NCBI RefSeq assembly: GCF_000170915.1
Contig: NZ_ABCT01000013.1
Coordinates: forward strand, 50,580-114,579
Direction of reading: 5' to 3'
DNA length: 64,000 nucleotides
Origin: Limnobacter sp. MED105
Lineage (GTDB): Bacteria; Pseudomonadota; Gammaproteobacteria; Burkholderiales; Burkholderiaceae_B
Shown: positions 33,857-43,102 of the stretch, one piece after another
How the letters are laid out: each line of letters starts with the position of its first letter
How positions within the stretch are numbered: position 1 is the first letter of the stretch
Notes under the pieces: model-generated
What the model was told of the DNA's origin: nothing
Seen by the model: only the letters and a program-made list of their open reading frames with translations
Databases searched by the model: none
Made by a program: the position numbers and the translations under genes

Positions 33857-35101
33857 ATGTTTGACCGCCAAAAGGGCATCGCCCAAACCGACCCAGAATT
33901 GTGGACTGCCATGCAGCAGGAAACCACCCGCCAGGAAGACCACATTGAGTTGATCGCGTCTGAAAACTACGCGAGCCCAGCCGTGATGGAAGCCCAGGGT
34001 TCACAGCTGACCAATAAGTATGCCGAAGGCTACCCCGGCAAGCGCTATTACGGCGGTTGCGAACATGTGGACACAGTTGAAGATCTGGCCATTGAGCGCC
34101 TGAAAAAACTGTTTGGCGCCGAAGCCGCCAACGTACAACCCAATTCTGGCTCACAGGCCAATCAGGCTGTATTTTTTGCATTGCTGCAACCCGGCGACAC
34201 CATCATGGGCTTGTCGCTGGCTGAAGGTGGTCACCTAACCCACGGCATGCCGCTGAACATGTCTGGCAAGTGGTTCAACGTGGTTTCTTACGGCCTGAAC
34301 AAGGAAGAAGCCATTGATTATGACCAGGTTGAAGCTTTGGCACGCGAACACAAACCCAAAATCATCATCGCGGGTGCATCGGCCTACGCCCTGCGTATCG
34401 ACTTTGAGCGCTTTGCCAAAATCGCCAAGGAAGTGGGCGCCTACTTCATGGTGGACATGGCCCACTACGCGGGTTTGATTGCTGCGGGTGTGTACCCCAA
34501 CCCTGTACCGCATGCTGATGTGTGCACATCGACCACGCACAAATCGCTGCGTGGCCCACGTGGCGGCATCATCTTGATGAAAGAGGAACTGGCCAAGAAA
34601 ATCAACAGCGCAATTTTCCCCGGCATTCAGGGCGGTCCCCTGATGCATGTGATTGCTGGCAAAGCAGTGGCCTTCCACGAAGCCCTGCAACCTGCATTCA
34701 AGGAATACCAGCAGCAAGTAGTGTTGAATGCCAAGGCTTTGGCTGAAACCCTGGTTGAGCGAGGCTTGCGTATCGTGTCTGGCCGCACCGAAAGCCACGT
34801 GATGCTTGTTGACCTGCGTGCCAAGGGCATCACCGGCAAAGCTGCCGAAGCGGCTTTGGGCAATGCACACATCACAGTGAACAAGAACGCGATTCCGAAC
34901 GACCCCGAGAAGCCATTTGTAACCAGCGGCATTCGCTTGGGTAGCCCTGCAATGACCACACGTGGCTTCAAGGAAGAGCAGGCCCGCGCAGTCGGTCACC
35001 TGATCGCCGACGTACTTGAAAACCCGGAAGACGAAGCCACATTGGCCACGGTCCGCGCCAAGGTCAAGGAATTGACCAGCCAGTTTCCTGTTTACAAGTA
35101 A
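33857..35101 (+). CDS. glyA: serine hydroxymethyltransferase
   Basis: Pyridoxal-phosphate enzyme that converts serine and tetrahydrofolate to glycine and methylene-THF. The 414 residues match the usual length. Motifs include [47 protein letters not shown] and the PLP lysine in [20 protein letters not shown] lies about eight bases before the ATG. It precedes nrdR by 18 bases, a common Burkholderiales arrangement. Confidence 0.98.
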   Translation: MFDRQKGIAQTDPELWTAMQQETTRQEDHIELIASENYASPAVMEAQGSQLTNKYAEGYPGKRYYGGCEHVDTVEDLAIERLKKLFGAEAANVQPNSGSQANQAVFFALLQPGDTIMGLSLAEGGHLTHGMPLNMSGKWFNVVSYGLNKEEAIDYDQVEALAREHKPKIIIAGASAYALRIDFERFAKIAKEVGAYFMVDMAHYAGLIAAGVYPNPVPHADVCTSTTHKSLRGPRGGIILMKEELAKKINSAIFPGIQGGPLMHVIAGKAVAFHEALQPAFKEYQQQVVLNAKALAETLVERGLRIVSGRTESHVMLVDLRAKGITGKAAEAALGNAHITVNKNAIPNDPEKPFVTSGIRLGSPAMTTRGFKEEQARAVGHLIADVLENPEDEATLATVRAKVKELTSQFPVYK

Positions 35102-35119
35102 GCAAGGGGCCACGGCGTC

Positions 35120-35632
35120 ATGAAATGCCCTTTCTGTGGCAACGCCGACACCCAGGTAGTCGATTCGCGCACGTCTGAAGAAGGCGACGCGATTCGACGC
35201 CGCAGGCAGTGCAGCAGCTGCGGCAAACGCTTCACGACCTACGAACGGGCCGAACTGTTTTTGCCCGCAATCGTCAAAAAAGACGGTTCACGCGTCGAAT
35301 TTTCACGAGACAAACTTCGCGGCAGTTTGATGCTTGCCTTGCGCAAACGCCCGGTTCGCGCCGAGGCCATTGATGACGCCATTTCAAGCATTGAAGAAAA
35401 ACTGCTGGTGAGCGCCGCTCGGGAAGTAGACACGAAGTTTTTGGGTGAGTTGGTGATGCAACAACTCAAACAACTCGATACAGTGGCCTACATTCGTTTC
35501 GCATCGGTCTACAAAAGCTTTGAAGACCTGCAAAGTTTCTCTGAAGAAATTGCACATTTAACTGCCCCTGCCGAAAGCACAGGCAACACCAGTAAAACCA
35601 AAGCCCGACCCCCCGCCAAAAAAGGCGCCTAA
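35120..35632 (+). CDS. nrdR: transcriptional repressor NrdR
   Basis: Repressor of ribonucleotide reductase genes. The 170-residue product carries a four-cysteine zinc ribbon (MKCPFCGN and [13 protein letters not shown]) and an ATP-cone domain (about 49-139) with [21 protein letters not shown] Pro/Lys/Ala-rich tail follows. It lies between glyA and ribD with short gaps. Confidence 0.97.
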   Translation: MKCPFCGNADTQVVDSRTSEEGDAIRRRRQCSSCGKRFTTYERAELFLPAIVKKDGSRVEFSRDKLRGSLMLALRKRPVRAEAIDDAISSIEEKLLVSAAREVDTKFLGELVMQQLKQLDTVAYIRFASVYKSFEDLQSFSEEIAHLTAPAESTGNTSKTKARPPAKKGA

Positions 35633-35657
35633 AAGTAACTGTGAAGTAACTGAAGCC

Positions 35658-36791
35658 ATGGCCACCTTTTCTCCCACCGACGAACACTGGATGCAGCATG
35701 CGCTGAACCTGGCCTGGAAGGGACAGTACAGCACCACGCCGAACCCACGCGTGGGTTGTGTGTTTGTGCGCGATGGCGTGGCGATTGCAGAGGGCTTTCA
35801 TGCCAAGGCCGGTGAAGGCCATGCGGAAGTACAAGCCATTGCCGACTCCAGGGCTCGCGGTGTCTCCCTGGCAGGCAGCACCGCCTATGTAACCCTGGAA
35901 CCCTGCGCCCACCATGGGCGCACCGGCCCCTGTGCTGAAGCACTGGTGGCAACGGGTGTAGCGCGGGTTGTAGCGGCGGTTCTAGACCCCAACCCGCTGG
36001 TGTCAGGCAAAGGCATGGCGATTTTACAAGCGGCTGGCATTGAGACCGCGCACGGTGTGTTGATTGAACAGGCGCGCTGGATTAACCGTGGTTTTTTCAG
36101 TCGCATGGAACGCCAACGCCCCTGGGTGCGCTTGAAAGTTGCCAGCAGCGCCGACGGTATCAGCGCGCTGAACAATGGGGCAAGCCAGTGGATCACCGGC
36201 GAGGCAGCCCGGCTGCATGGCCACCACCTGCGTGCGCAAGCCTGTGCGGTGCTCAGTGGCATTGGCACAGTAAAAGCCGACAACCCGCAACTGAATGTGC
36301 GCGGCATTGACACGGAACGCCAGCCCTTGAAAGTGATTGTGGACAGCAAGCTGGAAATTTCACCCGATGCCCGCCTGCTTCAATCCGGGCGCGTACTGAT
36401 TGCACACACTGAACCACACAGACCGGGCTGGCTGACGACACACCCGAACGCAGCAAATATCGAGGCCTTGAACGTGGCGCCAGTGGCGGCAGGTTTGCAT
36501 GCTGGCAAAGTAAAAACGGATTTGCTGCGCCTGTTACAAGAACTGGCACAACGTGGTATCAATGAGTTGCACCTCGAGGCAGGCTTCGGCCTGAACGGTT
36601 CGTTCCTGCAAGCGGGCCTAGTCGATGAAATTGTGCAATACATTGCCCCTCGATTTCTGGGGCCAGGCCAAGGCCTGTTCCGCCTGCCAGAACTCGAAGC
36701 CCTGCCCGCTTATGTCAGCTGGGCAATTCAGTCATTTGAACAAATTGGACCAGACCTGCGAATTACGTGGGTTCAAAATAATCAGGAGTAG
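35658..36791 (+). CDS. ribD: bifunctional riboflavin deaminase/reductase RibD
   Basis: Second and third steps of riboflavin synthesis. The N-terminal deaminase has the zinc motifs GHAEVQAI and PCAHHGRTGPC. The C-terminal reductase begins RPWVRLKVASSADG and contains ELHLEAGFGLNGSFL. The length (377) is typical. It is directly upstream of ribE with an eight-base gap. No FMN riboswitch was seen in front of it; expression probably runs through from glyA-nrdR. Confidence 0.97.
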   Translation: MATFSPTDEHWMQHALNLAWKGQYSTTPNPRVGCVFVRDGVAIAEGFHAKAGEGHAEVQAIADSRARGVSLAGSTAYVTLEPCAHHGRTGPCAEALVATGVARVVAAVLDPNPLVSGKGMAILQAAGIETAHGVLIEQARWINRGFFSRMERQRPWVRLKVASSADGISALNNGASQWITGEAARLHGHHLRAQACAVLSGIGTVKADNPQLNVRGIDTERQPLKVIVDSKLEISPDARLLQSGRVLIAHTEPHRPGWLTTHPNAANIEALNVAPVAAGLHAGKVKTDLLRLLQELAQRGINELHLEAGFGLNGSFLQAGLVDEIVQYIAPRFLGPGQGLFRLPELEALPAYVSWAIQSFEQIGPDLRITWVQNNQE

Positions 36792-36799
36792 TAGCACCC

Positions 36800-37429
36800 A
36801 TGTTCACCGGAATTATTGAATCAATCGGTCAAATCAAAACTGTTGAGCCCTTGCAGGACTCAACTTATGCAGGAGTACGTCTTGCAGTGCATGCACCCTC
36901 GCTCGACTTCTCAGACGTCAAACTGGGGGACAGCATCGCCATTCAAGGTGCCTGCATGACCGTGGTGGCCATGCAAGATCAAACCTTTCACGTGGATGTC
37001 TCGCAGGAAAGCTTGTCGAAGACCGTGGGTTTAAGTCAACCCGGTGAAGTGAACCTGGAAAAAGCCATGCGCCTGTCCGATCGTGTTGGCGGTCACCTGG
37101 TCAGCGGTCATGTGGATGGTTTGGGCAGTGTGGTTGATTTTTCGCCAGTCGGTGAAAGCTGGCACTTGCAAATACGCGCGCCAAAATCCCTGTCGCCTTT
37201 CTTCGCCTACAAGGGTTCGGTCACAGTGAATGGCGTCAGCCTGACCGTGAACCAAGTCGATGACCATGCAAGCGGCGAATGCGATATTCACATCAACCTG
37301 ATTCCGCACACGGTTCAAATGACCACCCTGAAACATTTGAAAGCGGGCAGCCCAGTGAATCTGGAAATTGACCAGATCGCCAGGTACTGCGAGCGAATCG
37401 TGAAGACGATGAATTTGAATCAGGGCTAA
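36800..37429 (+). CDS. ribE: riboflavin synthase, alpha subunit
   Basis: Dismutates two 6,7-dimethyl-8-ribityllumazine molecules to riboflavin. The 209 residues contain the two lumazine-binding repeats: MFTGIIESIG at the start, and GGHLVSGHVDGLG then VTVNGVSLTVN. The usual next genes (ribBA, ribH, nusB) are absent; the operon ends here at a terminator. Confidence 0.97.
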   Translation: MFTGIIESIGQIKTVEPLQDSTYAGVRLAVHAPSLDFSDVKLGDSIAIQGACMTVVAMQDQTFHVDVSQESLSKTVGLSQPGEVNLEKAMRLSDRVGGHLVSGHVDGLGSVVDFSPVGESWHLQIRAPKSLSPFFAYKGSVTVNGVSLTVNQVDDHASGECDIHINLIPHTVQMTTLKHLKAGSPVNLEIDQIARYCERIVKTMNLNQG

Positions 37430-37450
37430 ATGGTCGGGTTGTAGAAAAAA

Positions 37451-37472
37451 GGGGGCCGAGGCCCCCTTCTTA
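37451..37472. terminator. bidirectional terminator between ribE and the barrel protein gene
   Basis: GGGGGC (37451-37456) and GCCCCC (37461-37466) form a stem. T-rich flanks occur on the plus strand (TTCTTATT) and on the minus strand (TTTTTTC). Confidence 0.85.
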
Positions 37473-37991
37473 TTAGAATGTGTAATTCACAGTGATGGTG
37501 TAGCCATCCGCTTTTACACTGTCCTTGTCATAGAAATTCTCGTATCCGATTCGATATTCAAGCGGACCCACAACATATGAAATGCCGAGGCCGTAAGCCG
37601 CTGAATCGCCTGAGTCTGAAGCGCGGAGTCCAAACCCTTGCGCAGTGACCTCTAGATCGTTGTAGCCCAAGCTACCGTAAAGCCTGAAGTTTTCGTCTCC
37701 CAGTGGGTATGTTCCCACAATGTTAGCGCTGACATAACGATCAACTTCAAACACGGCACCCGCAAAATTACCCTTGCTTTGACCACGCCCCAAACGGCCC
37801 TCGAGGGCGACGAAACGATTCACCCGATAACCGCCAACAACCGAGACTGTAGACAAATCAAATGTGACACCGTCTTGCTGATAATCAATGTTGGAATATG
37901 AACCACCCATGTACAGCCTGTTTTTATCCAAAGTCATGGACATGGCCGAAAAAGGCAGCAGAAACGCTGTGGCGATTATTAGTTTTTTCAT
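37473..37991 (-). CDS. small outer-membrane beta-barrel protein
   Basis: A 172-residue exported protein with a signal peptide (MKKLIIATAFLLPFSAMSM). Alternating beta strands of the porin-family/OmpX type follow (YMGGSYSNIDY, VVGGYRVNRFVALEGRLGRG, FRLYGSLGYNDLEV, LEYRIGYENFY). The final aromatic residue in ITVNYTF is the outer-membrane insertion signature. An eight-strand barrel is likely. Function is unknown: adhesion, stability or small-solute passage. Confidence 0.83.
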   Translation of the reverse strand: MKKLIIATAFLLPFSAMSMTLDKNRLYMGGSYSNIDYQQDGVTFDLSTVSVVGGYRVNRFVALEGRLGRGQSKGNFAGAVFEVDRYVSANIVGTYPLGDENFRLYGSLGYNDLEVTAQGFGLRASDSGDSAAYGLGISYVVGPLEYRIGYENFYDKDSVKADGYTITVNYTF

Positions 37992-38110
37992 GCAGACATT
38001 ACTCCTTGAGGCAAGCCTGCACTATAAATTAGTTTACTTTTGTAAGTAATTTACTCATTTTGGGGGTTGCACTATCACCCGAAATAGGCATTTCACATGG
38101 ATTGACCATT

Positions 38111-38887
38111 TCACTGCACACTGAGCTTCCCAAACAGGGCCTTGGCTTTCGATTTGGTATTGTCTGAATCAGCGCCCAAAGCCAAGCCCGTGATCATCAC
38201 GGGCCCTTCTGGCAATTCTTTGCCGAACGCCTTACGTGCATCAGCCTGCAAATCCCGGTTTTCTGAAACCAGCTCAGCTGCGCTGGCTATATCGCGAAGC
38301 ACAATGTTTTTCACACGGTCAGTGTAGGGATTATCAAACACCTGCCCTACTTTTTCACCCGGCGTACCCCACACATAACACAGGGTGGCCGCGGGCAAGC
38401 GCTCACCGGAAACAGTGCGCGCAGCGGCCAATGCAAGGCGGGTTCCAAGACCAATTTTGCTTTCATCCACCTGGACAAAAGCGCACAGTTTTGCGCCCGC
38501 ATCGTCGCCCGCCTTGGTCTGCAAATTCGCCTTTGCTGGTTGGGTTAATACCTGCCATTCCCAACCCAATGTCTTCAATGCCTTCGGCTTATCAAACAGA
38601 TGCACCAAGGTGCCGTAAGCCTTGTCTGCGTCAGCAAGCAACACTGTTTTCTCGCCGTTTTTCTGCAAGCTGAACTCGGTGTGTGCTGCAATGTCCGGGT
38701 GAAACTGGGGTTTCCATACAGCAGGAATTCCGGCAGACACATCGGTCGGCCATTGGGGCAAGGCCTCGGAGGCATGCAAAGGCATGCTTATGCAGATCAA
38801 GCTGGCTGCGAGTGCGCCAGCCACGCGTGCCTTTTTGGCACCTGTCCCATTTGGGGTTTTCATCAGCTCCTGTTTCACTGTCTGCAT
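38111..38887 (-). CDS. DUF3047 family exported protein
   Basis: A 258-residue product with a signal peptide (hydrophobic AGALAASLICISMPLHA). The body matches DUF3047 as I recall it: LGWEWQVL, QTKAGDDAGAKLCAFVQVDE, LCYVWG, and NPYTDRVKNIVLRDIASA. Its biochemical role is not known. Both M1 (after GAGGAA) and M9 (after CAGGAG) have ribosome-binding sites. It ends the operon that starts upstream with the PabBC gene. Confidence 0.78.
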   Translation of the reverse strand: MQTVKQELMKTPNGTGAKKARVAGALAASLICISMPLHASEALPQWPTDVSAGIPAVWKPQFHPDIAAHTEFSLQKNGEKTVLLADADKAYGTLVHLFDKPKALKTLGWEWQVLTQPAKANLQTKAGDDAGAKLCAFVQVDESKIGLGTRLALAAARTVSGERLPAATLCYVWGTPGEKVGQVFDNPYTDRVKNIVLRDIASAAELVSENRDLQADARKAFGKELPEGPVMITGLALGADSDNTKSKAKALFGKLSVQ

Positions 38888-38910
38888 TTTTTCCTCACGA
38901 CTAATTCTTG

Positions 38911-40293
38911 TCAGACCTTAACTGTCGGGTAACGTTCGACCCAATCTTCAGGGACACAACCTTGCAATACGGCCTGTTGCAAATCTTCGGGCTCGTCGAT
39001 GTCAAGTTGCGCCTCAAACCATTTGGCTTCAATGCCAAGTCCGTCAAGTGCCTGGCGGGTTTGTGCAGCCACCTGCGCACCTCCCCATTGAATATGGCCA
39101 GAAAATACGGAGGACACACAACGCGTGCAAGCCAAGGCTACATAACCCCCGTCCAGCGCAGGGACGAAGGCCAATTCATGTTGTTTGGCGGCTTTTTCAA
39201 GTGCGCGCAGATCGTTCAACGTGAACTGCACTGCATCTGGCCCCAACAGCACAACCACCTCACTGTGCTTCAAATGGGTTTGAACTGCAGTTTGCATGCG
39301 CACACCCAAATGCCCTTCCGGTTGAATGCAGCGTGTCACCTGTCGCCCGGCCAGTAATGAATCCCACTGTGCGTCACTGCCGCCATCAGTCCACAAGACC
39401 ACGTTCGCACCACTTAATTTATCCAGCGTACTGAGCAACAGATATCGGGCAAATTCTGCGCATTGTTCAGCGCCCAGCATGGGCTCCAGCCTGGTTTTTA
39501 CACGCCCGGCCTGTGGATACTTCGCAAAAACAGCCACGGTCAAAGGGATCTTTTCGCGCGCATCTGCATACTGCCGCGCCAGCTCGGTAGCAGGCACCCC
39601 ACGCCAGTACTGATAGCGAAAGCGCCACATCAACAGGATTGTTTTCCATGCGCCCTGGGTGTCCCAGCGTCGGCCAGAAGTCATCACGGGTGTGTCGATT
39701 GGCAGAAAGCACGGTGCGGCCACCTGTTTCAAGCGCTTGCTCCATTCAATGTCTTCCATCAAGGGTTGCTCAGGAAAACCGCCAACCTTTTCAAACAGCA
39801 GTCGACTGGCAAACAGGGCTTGATCACCTGTGGAGATTTTGCTGAAGCGGGAGCGATGATTCATGAACCAAGCCACTACAGGCAACCACCTGCTTTGCCC
39901 GGAAATTCGCACATTGAACCGACCCCATACAGACTGACCGCCGCGAGCCTGAAGCGCCTGAGAAAAACCGTTCCATGCAGCAGCATTCAGAACAGTGTCC
40001 GCATGCAGAAAAAGCAGAATGTCACCCTTGGCCGTGGCTGCACCGCAGTTCATTTGTCGCGCACGACCTTTTTGACTTTGAATGGCAGTAATTTGCAGAT
40101 GCACCGCCAAGGATTGCAGGGTTTGCCAGCTTGCATCGCTCGAACCGCCATCGACCAAGATGATTTCATCACAAGGTCGAAGCAATTCAATCAGAGCGTG
40201 AATTCGCGGGGTGAAACTGTCACGATCAATGGTGGGTACTTCATTGAATACCGGCACCACAATCGACACGGAAGGCGCAGCAAAAGGCACCAT
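38911..40293 (-). CDS. fusion of a family 2 glycosyltransferase (TIGR04283-like) and a DUF2064 (TIGR04282-like) domain
   Basis: One 460-residue chain. About 1-235 is a GT-A glycosyltransferase (VSIVVPVFNE, IILVDGGSSDAS, LLFLHADTVL, GDQALFASR). About 248-460 is a DUF2064/nucleotidyltransferase-like domain (VAVFAKYPQAGRVKTRL, LWTDGGSD, DGGYVALA, DIDEPEDL). The two are usually separate neighbouring genes. In the second domain the common metal-binding GTDxP/GSDCP stretch is changed to GPDAVQF, so activity may be altered. It follows mgtE by nine bases. The substrate is unknown. Confidence 0.82.
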   Translation of the reverse strand: MVPFAAPSVSIVVPVFNEVPTIDRDSFTPRIHALIELLRPCDEIILVDGGSSDASWQTLQSLAVHLQITAIQSQKGRARQMNCGAATAKGDILLFLHADTVLNAAAWNGFSQALQARGGQSVWGRFNVRISGQSRWLPVVAWFMNHRSRFSKISTGDQALFASRLLFEKVGGFPEQPLMEDIEWSKRLKQVAAPCFLPIDTPVMTSGRRWDTQGAWKTILLMWRFRYQYWRGVPATELARQYADAREKIPLTVAVFAKYPQAGRVKTRLEPMLGAEQCAEFARYLLLSTLDKLSGANVVLWTDGGSDAQWDSLLAGRQVTRCIQPEGHLGVRMQTAVQTHLKHSEVVVLLGPDAVQFTLNDLRALEKAAKQHELAFVPALDGGYVALACTRCVSSVFSGHIQWGGAQVAAQTRQALDGLGIEAKWFEAQLDIDEPEDLQQAVLQGCVPEDWVERYPTVKV

Positions 40294-40302
40294 ATGCAGG
40301 CT

Positions 40303-41799
40303 TTAAAAGAACAGGGAGGCCAGTCCCAGGAAAATAAAGAAGCCCATGCTGTCAGTGGTAAAGGTCAGCAGCACGGAAGACCCCATGGCTGGGTCACGCC
40401 CCATTTTCTCCAAACCCAAAGGCACCAGCACACCAATCAGCGAGCCAACCAACAGGTTCAACATCACAGCAAGGGTCATCAACAAGCCCAACATGACGGC
40501 GTTGGGTGACCCGAAATACAGGCCCCATGCCGCAAGGCCTGCCACGCTGCCCCACACCAAACCGTTCAAGCCAGCAATGGCCAGTTCTTTCTTCAGCAAC
40601 AATTTGAAATTCGCAGCGGTTACCTGGCCAAGTGCCAGCGAGCGAATCATCAAGGTCATGGTCTGGTTGCCCGAATTGCCCGCAATACCCGCCACAATGG
40701 GCATCAAAGTGGCCAAGGCGACGACTTTGGCAATCGTGCCTTCGAAGGAGTCAATCACGCGACTTGCAAAAAAAGCGGTACACAGATTCAGACCCAGCCA
40801 CATCCAACGGTTTTTGGCAGACTCCCACACCGACGCAAACAGATCTTCTTCTTCACGCAAACCAGCACTCGAGAGCAGGTCTGCTTCGCTTTCCTCGCGA
40901 ATCACATCCACGACTTCATTCACGGTCAGGCGACCAATCAGCTTTCCGGATGGATCAAGAACGGGCGCCGACACAAGATCGTAACGCTCAAAGGCCTGCG
41001 CAGCTTCATAGGCATCGTCCAATGCAGACAGCATCAGCACTTCACGACTCATCACCTCGCTCACCAGGGTTTCTGGTTCATTTACCAAAAGGCGGTCCAA
41101 GGGCAGACTGCCCTTGAAGTGATCGACCCGATCGACCACAAACACCTGATCGGTTTGATCTGGCAATTCATCAAACCTGCGCAGGTAGCGCAACACCACT
41201 TCCAGTGTCACATCATCGCGAATTGTCACCATGTCGAAGTCCATGCGCGCACCCACCGTGTCTTCCGGGTAACTCATGGCTGCGCGTAGTTGTTCGCGCT
41301 CCTCAAGGCTCAGGCTGCTGGCCAGTTTTTCCACCACATCGCGTGGCAAATCGGGGGCCAATTCCGCAATTTCATCTGCGTCCAGAGATTCGGTGGCAGC
41401 AAACAGTTCTTCGCTGTCCATGGACTTGATCAGGCTTTCACGAACGGCATCGCTCAATTCAAGAAGAATGTCGCCATCGCGTTCAGAGCGCACCAGGCTC
41501 CACACCAACATCCGCTCTTCTTGCGGCAAACTTTCCAGTACATAGGCCACGTCAGCAGGGTGCAACAGATACAGCTTGTTACCCAGTTCGGTCAGGTGCT
41601 GTCGGTGCACCAGCTCTTCGACCAGGCTTTGCCGCTGCGGATTGACTGTGGTTTGCTGATTGTGAACAACGCTTTCAATGACTTTCTGTTTGCGCAACAT
41701 CGCCTGCACTTCGGCCAGGGCCCTCTGTGCATCATCGAGATCGTGAGGCAGCTCAATCGCTGGCTCTTGATCGTTGTAGTCGATGTTTTGTTCGCTCAA
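40303..41799 (-). CDS. mgtE: magnesium transporter MgtE
   Basis: Mg2+ channel/transporter of the inner membrane. The 498 residues show the N-domain (LTELGNKLYLLHPADVAYVLE), two CBS domains (YLRRFDELPDQTDQVFV; VMSREVLMLSALDDAYEAAQ) and about five C-terminal membrane helices. They include NSGNQTMTLMIRSLALGQV and TFTTDSMGFFIFLGLASL. The length is typical. It is part of a tight minus-strand operon. Confidence 0.96.
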   Translation of the reverse strand: MSEQNIDYNDQEPAIELPHDLDDAQRALAEVQAMLRKQKVIESVVHNQQTTVNPQRQSLVEELVHRQHLTELGNKLYLLHPADVAYVLESLPQEERMLVWSLVRSERDGDILLELSDAVRESLIKSMDSEELFAATESLDADEIAELAPDLPRDVVEKLASSLSLEEREQLRAAMSYPEDTVGARMDFDMVTIRDDVTLEVVLRYLRRFDELPDQTDQVFVVDRVDHFKGSLPLDRLLVNEPETLVSEVMSREVLMLSALDDAYEAAQAFERYDLVSAPVLDPSGKLIGRLTVNEVVDVIREESEADLLSSAGLREEEDLFASVWESAKNRWMWLGLNLCTAFFASRVIDSFEGTIAKVVALATLMPIVAGIAGNSGNQTMTLMIRSLALGQVTAANFKLLLKKELAIAGLNGLVWGSVAGLAAWGLYFGSPNAVMLGLLMTLAVMLNLLVGSLIGVLVPLGLEKMGRDPAMGSSVLLTFTTDSMGFFIFLGLASLFF

Positions 41800-41820
41800 G
41801 TCAAAAGTCCCGAATCAGGA

Positions 41821-43080
41821 TTACAAAAACTGGAATGCCACCACGGCCACCAATGTTGGGCCGAGCGCCGCAATCAACAGCTTGCCTGCATTGATGGAGC
41901 CGTCGTTGAAATACTTTTGCAAAATCGCAAATCCCGCCGGATTGGGCGCATTGGCGATCACGGTCAGGCCGCCGCCAGTCACGGCACCTGCCACCAGCGC
42001 ATATTTGAACTGCTCATCCACACCTTCAACCAAAGAACCCAGGTAGGTCAATGCCGCATTGTCTGTGATTGCGGTCAAGGCAGTTGCACCGTAATACAAC
42101 GCGGTGGGGCTCATTTCCTTCAACACATCTTGAAGCCACCAAGCCTGCATACCGCCCAACACCACCAAACCAGCCAGGAAAAATGCCACCATCAAGCCTT
42201 CTTTCAGAATCAGGCGGTCCTGGTAGCGGCTGTATGCGCTGGTATATCCCAGGAAAAACAGGAACAGCCCCATGAACATGGCCGCATGGTGCGCAAACAC
42301 CACCACCCCGACCAAAAACAGCAGGTGTGTGGCAATCACCCAGATTGGCATGTCCTCTTTGGGACCATTCTCGGCTGGCTTTTTCATCGCTGTCAGTTCT
42401 TTGGCAAACAGGAAGGTGACCGCCGTGGCATTCACAAACACGGCAATCGCCGCCTTCCAGCCAAACATGGTCAGCATGTACTGCATGTCAAAGCCCCACT
42501 TCGCAGCCACCATCAACACAGGTGGCGCAGCAAATGGGGTCAATGTACCGCCGATCGAAATATTCACAAACAACACGCCCAGCGTGCCGTACATCAGTTT
42601 GTTGCTGATGCCTTGGGAATAGAAACGATCGCGCAACAGGAAGGCCGCGAGAGTCATGGCTGCCGGCTCTGTGATGAAGGAGCCCAGCAATGGCACAATC
42701 GACAAAGTGGTGAAAAAATAAGCCACCTGCCTGTCAATCGGAATGACAGAAGCCACCACTCGAACGATTCGTCCTGCCAGCACCAGAATCGGCTTGCTGG
42801 CTGCAATCACCATAATGGCGAACACAAACAAAGGTTCGGTGTAATTGCGCGTGTCGACATAATCCAGTGCTGCGGTTTGACCGATCACGAAGAACATGAA
42901 GACAACCAGCACCATGGCCCAAAAGCCAAACACCGCCTCCACTTCACCCAGCAAATGCCACAAACCCGCATGGTTGGGCTGTGTGTGTGCAAGTCGTTCA
43001 AAGTACTTGGTTGAAAACGTGTGTATGACCGCAATGGCGAACAGACTTGCGCCAATGATCTCTATGGTGGTCGGGTTCAT
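41821..43080 (-). CDS. putative Na+/H+ antiporter family membrane protein
   Basis: A 419-residue polytopic membrane protein with about eleven hydrophobic segments. It matches the PF07399-type putative Na+/H+ antiporters: SIVPLLGSFITEPAAMTLAA, IGGTLTPFAAPPVLMVAAKW, AITDNAALTYLGSLVEG, and GGGLTVIANAPNPAGFAIL. These resemble the NhaD/arsenite-permease fold. Activity is not shown by sequence alone. It lies 22 bases after the PabBC gene and 21 before mgtE. Confidence 0.86.
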   Translation of the reverse strand: MNPTTIEIIGASLFAIAVIHTFSTKYFERLAHTQPNHAGLWHLLGEVEAVFGFWAMVLVVFMFFVIGQTAALDYVDTRNYTEPLFVFAIMVIAASKPILVLAGRIVRVVASVIPIDRQVAYFFTTLSIVPLLGSFITEPAAMTLAAFLLRDRFYSQGISNKLMYGTLGVLFVNISIGGTLTPFAAPPVLMVAAKWGFDMQYMLTMFGWKAAIAVFVNATAVTFLFAKELTAMKKPAENGPKEDMPIWVIATHLLFLVGVVVFAHHAAMFMGLFLFFLGYTSAYSRYQDRLILKEGLMVAFFLAGLVVLGGMQAWWLQDVLKEMSPTALYYGATALTAITDNAALTYLGSLVEGVDEQFKYALVAGAVTGGGLTVIANAPNPAGFAILQKYFNDGSINAGKLLIAALGPTLVAVVAFQFL

Positions 43081-43102
43081 GTCGGGTCCCTTTGATTATT
43101 TT

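Noticed and set aside
34235..35113. 292-codon frame on the minus strand
   Set aside because: It lies wholly opposite glyA and overlaps its entire coding sequence; a high-GC codon shadow.
39463..40509. 348-codon plus-strand frame
   Set aside because: Opposite the glycosyltransferase fusion and mgtE end; shadow composition and no initiation signal.
41290..43014. 574-codon open frame on the plus strand
   Set aside because: It lies opposite mgtE and the antiporter gene, is rich in His/Gln/Cys in a way typical of an antisense shadow, and has no family features.
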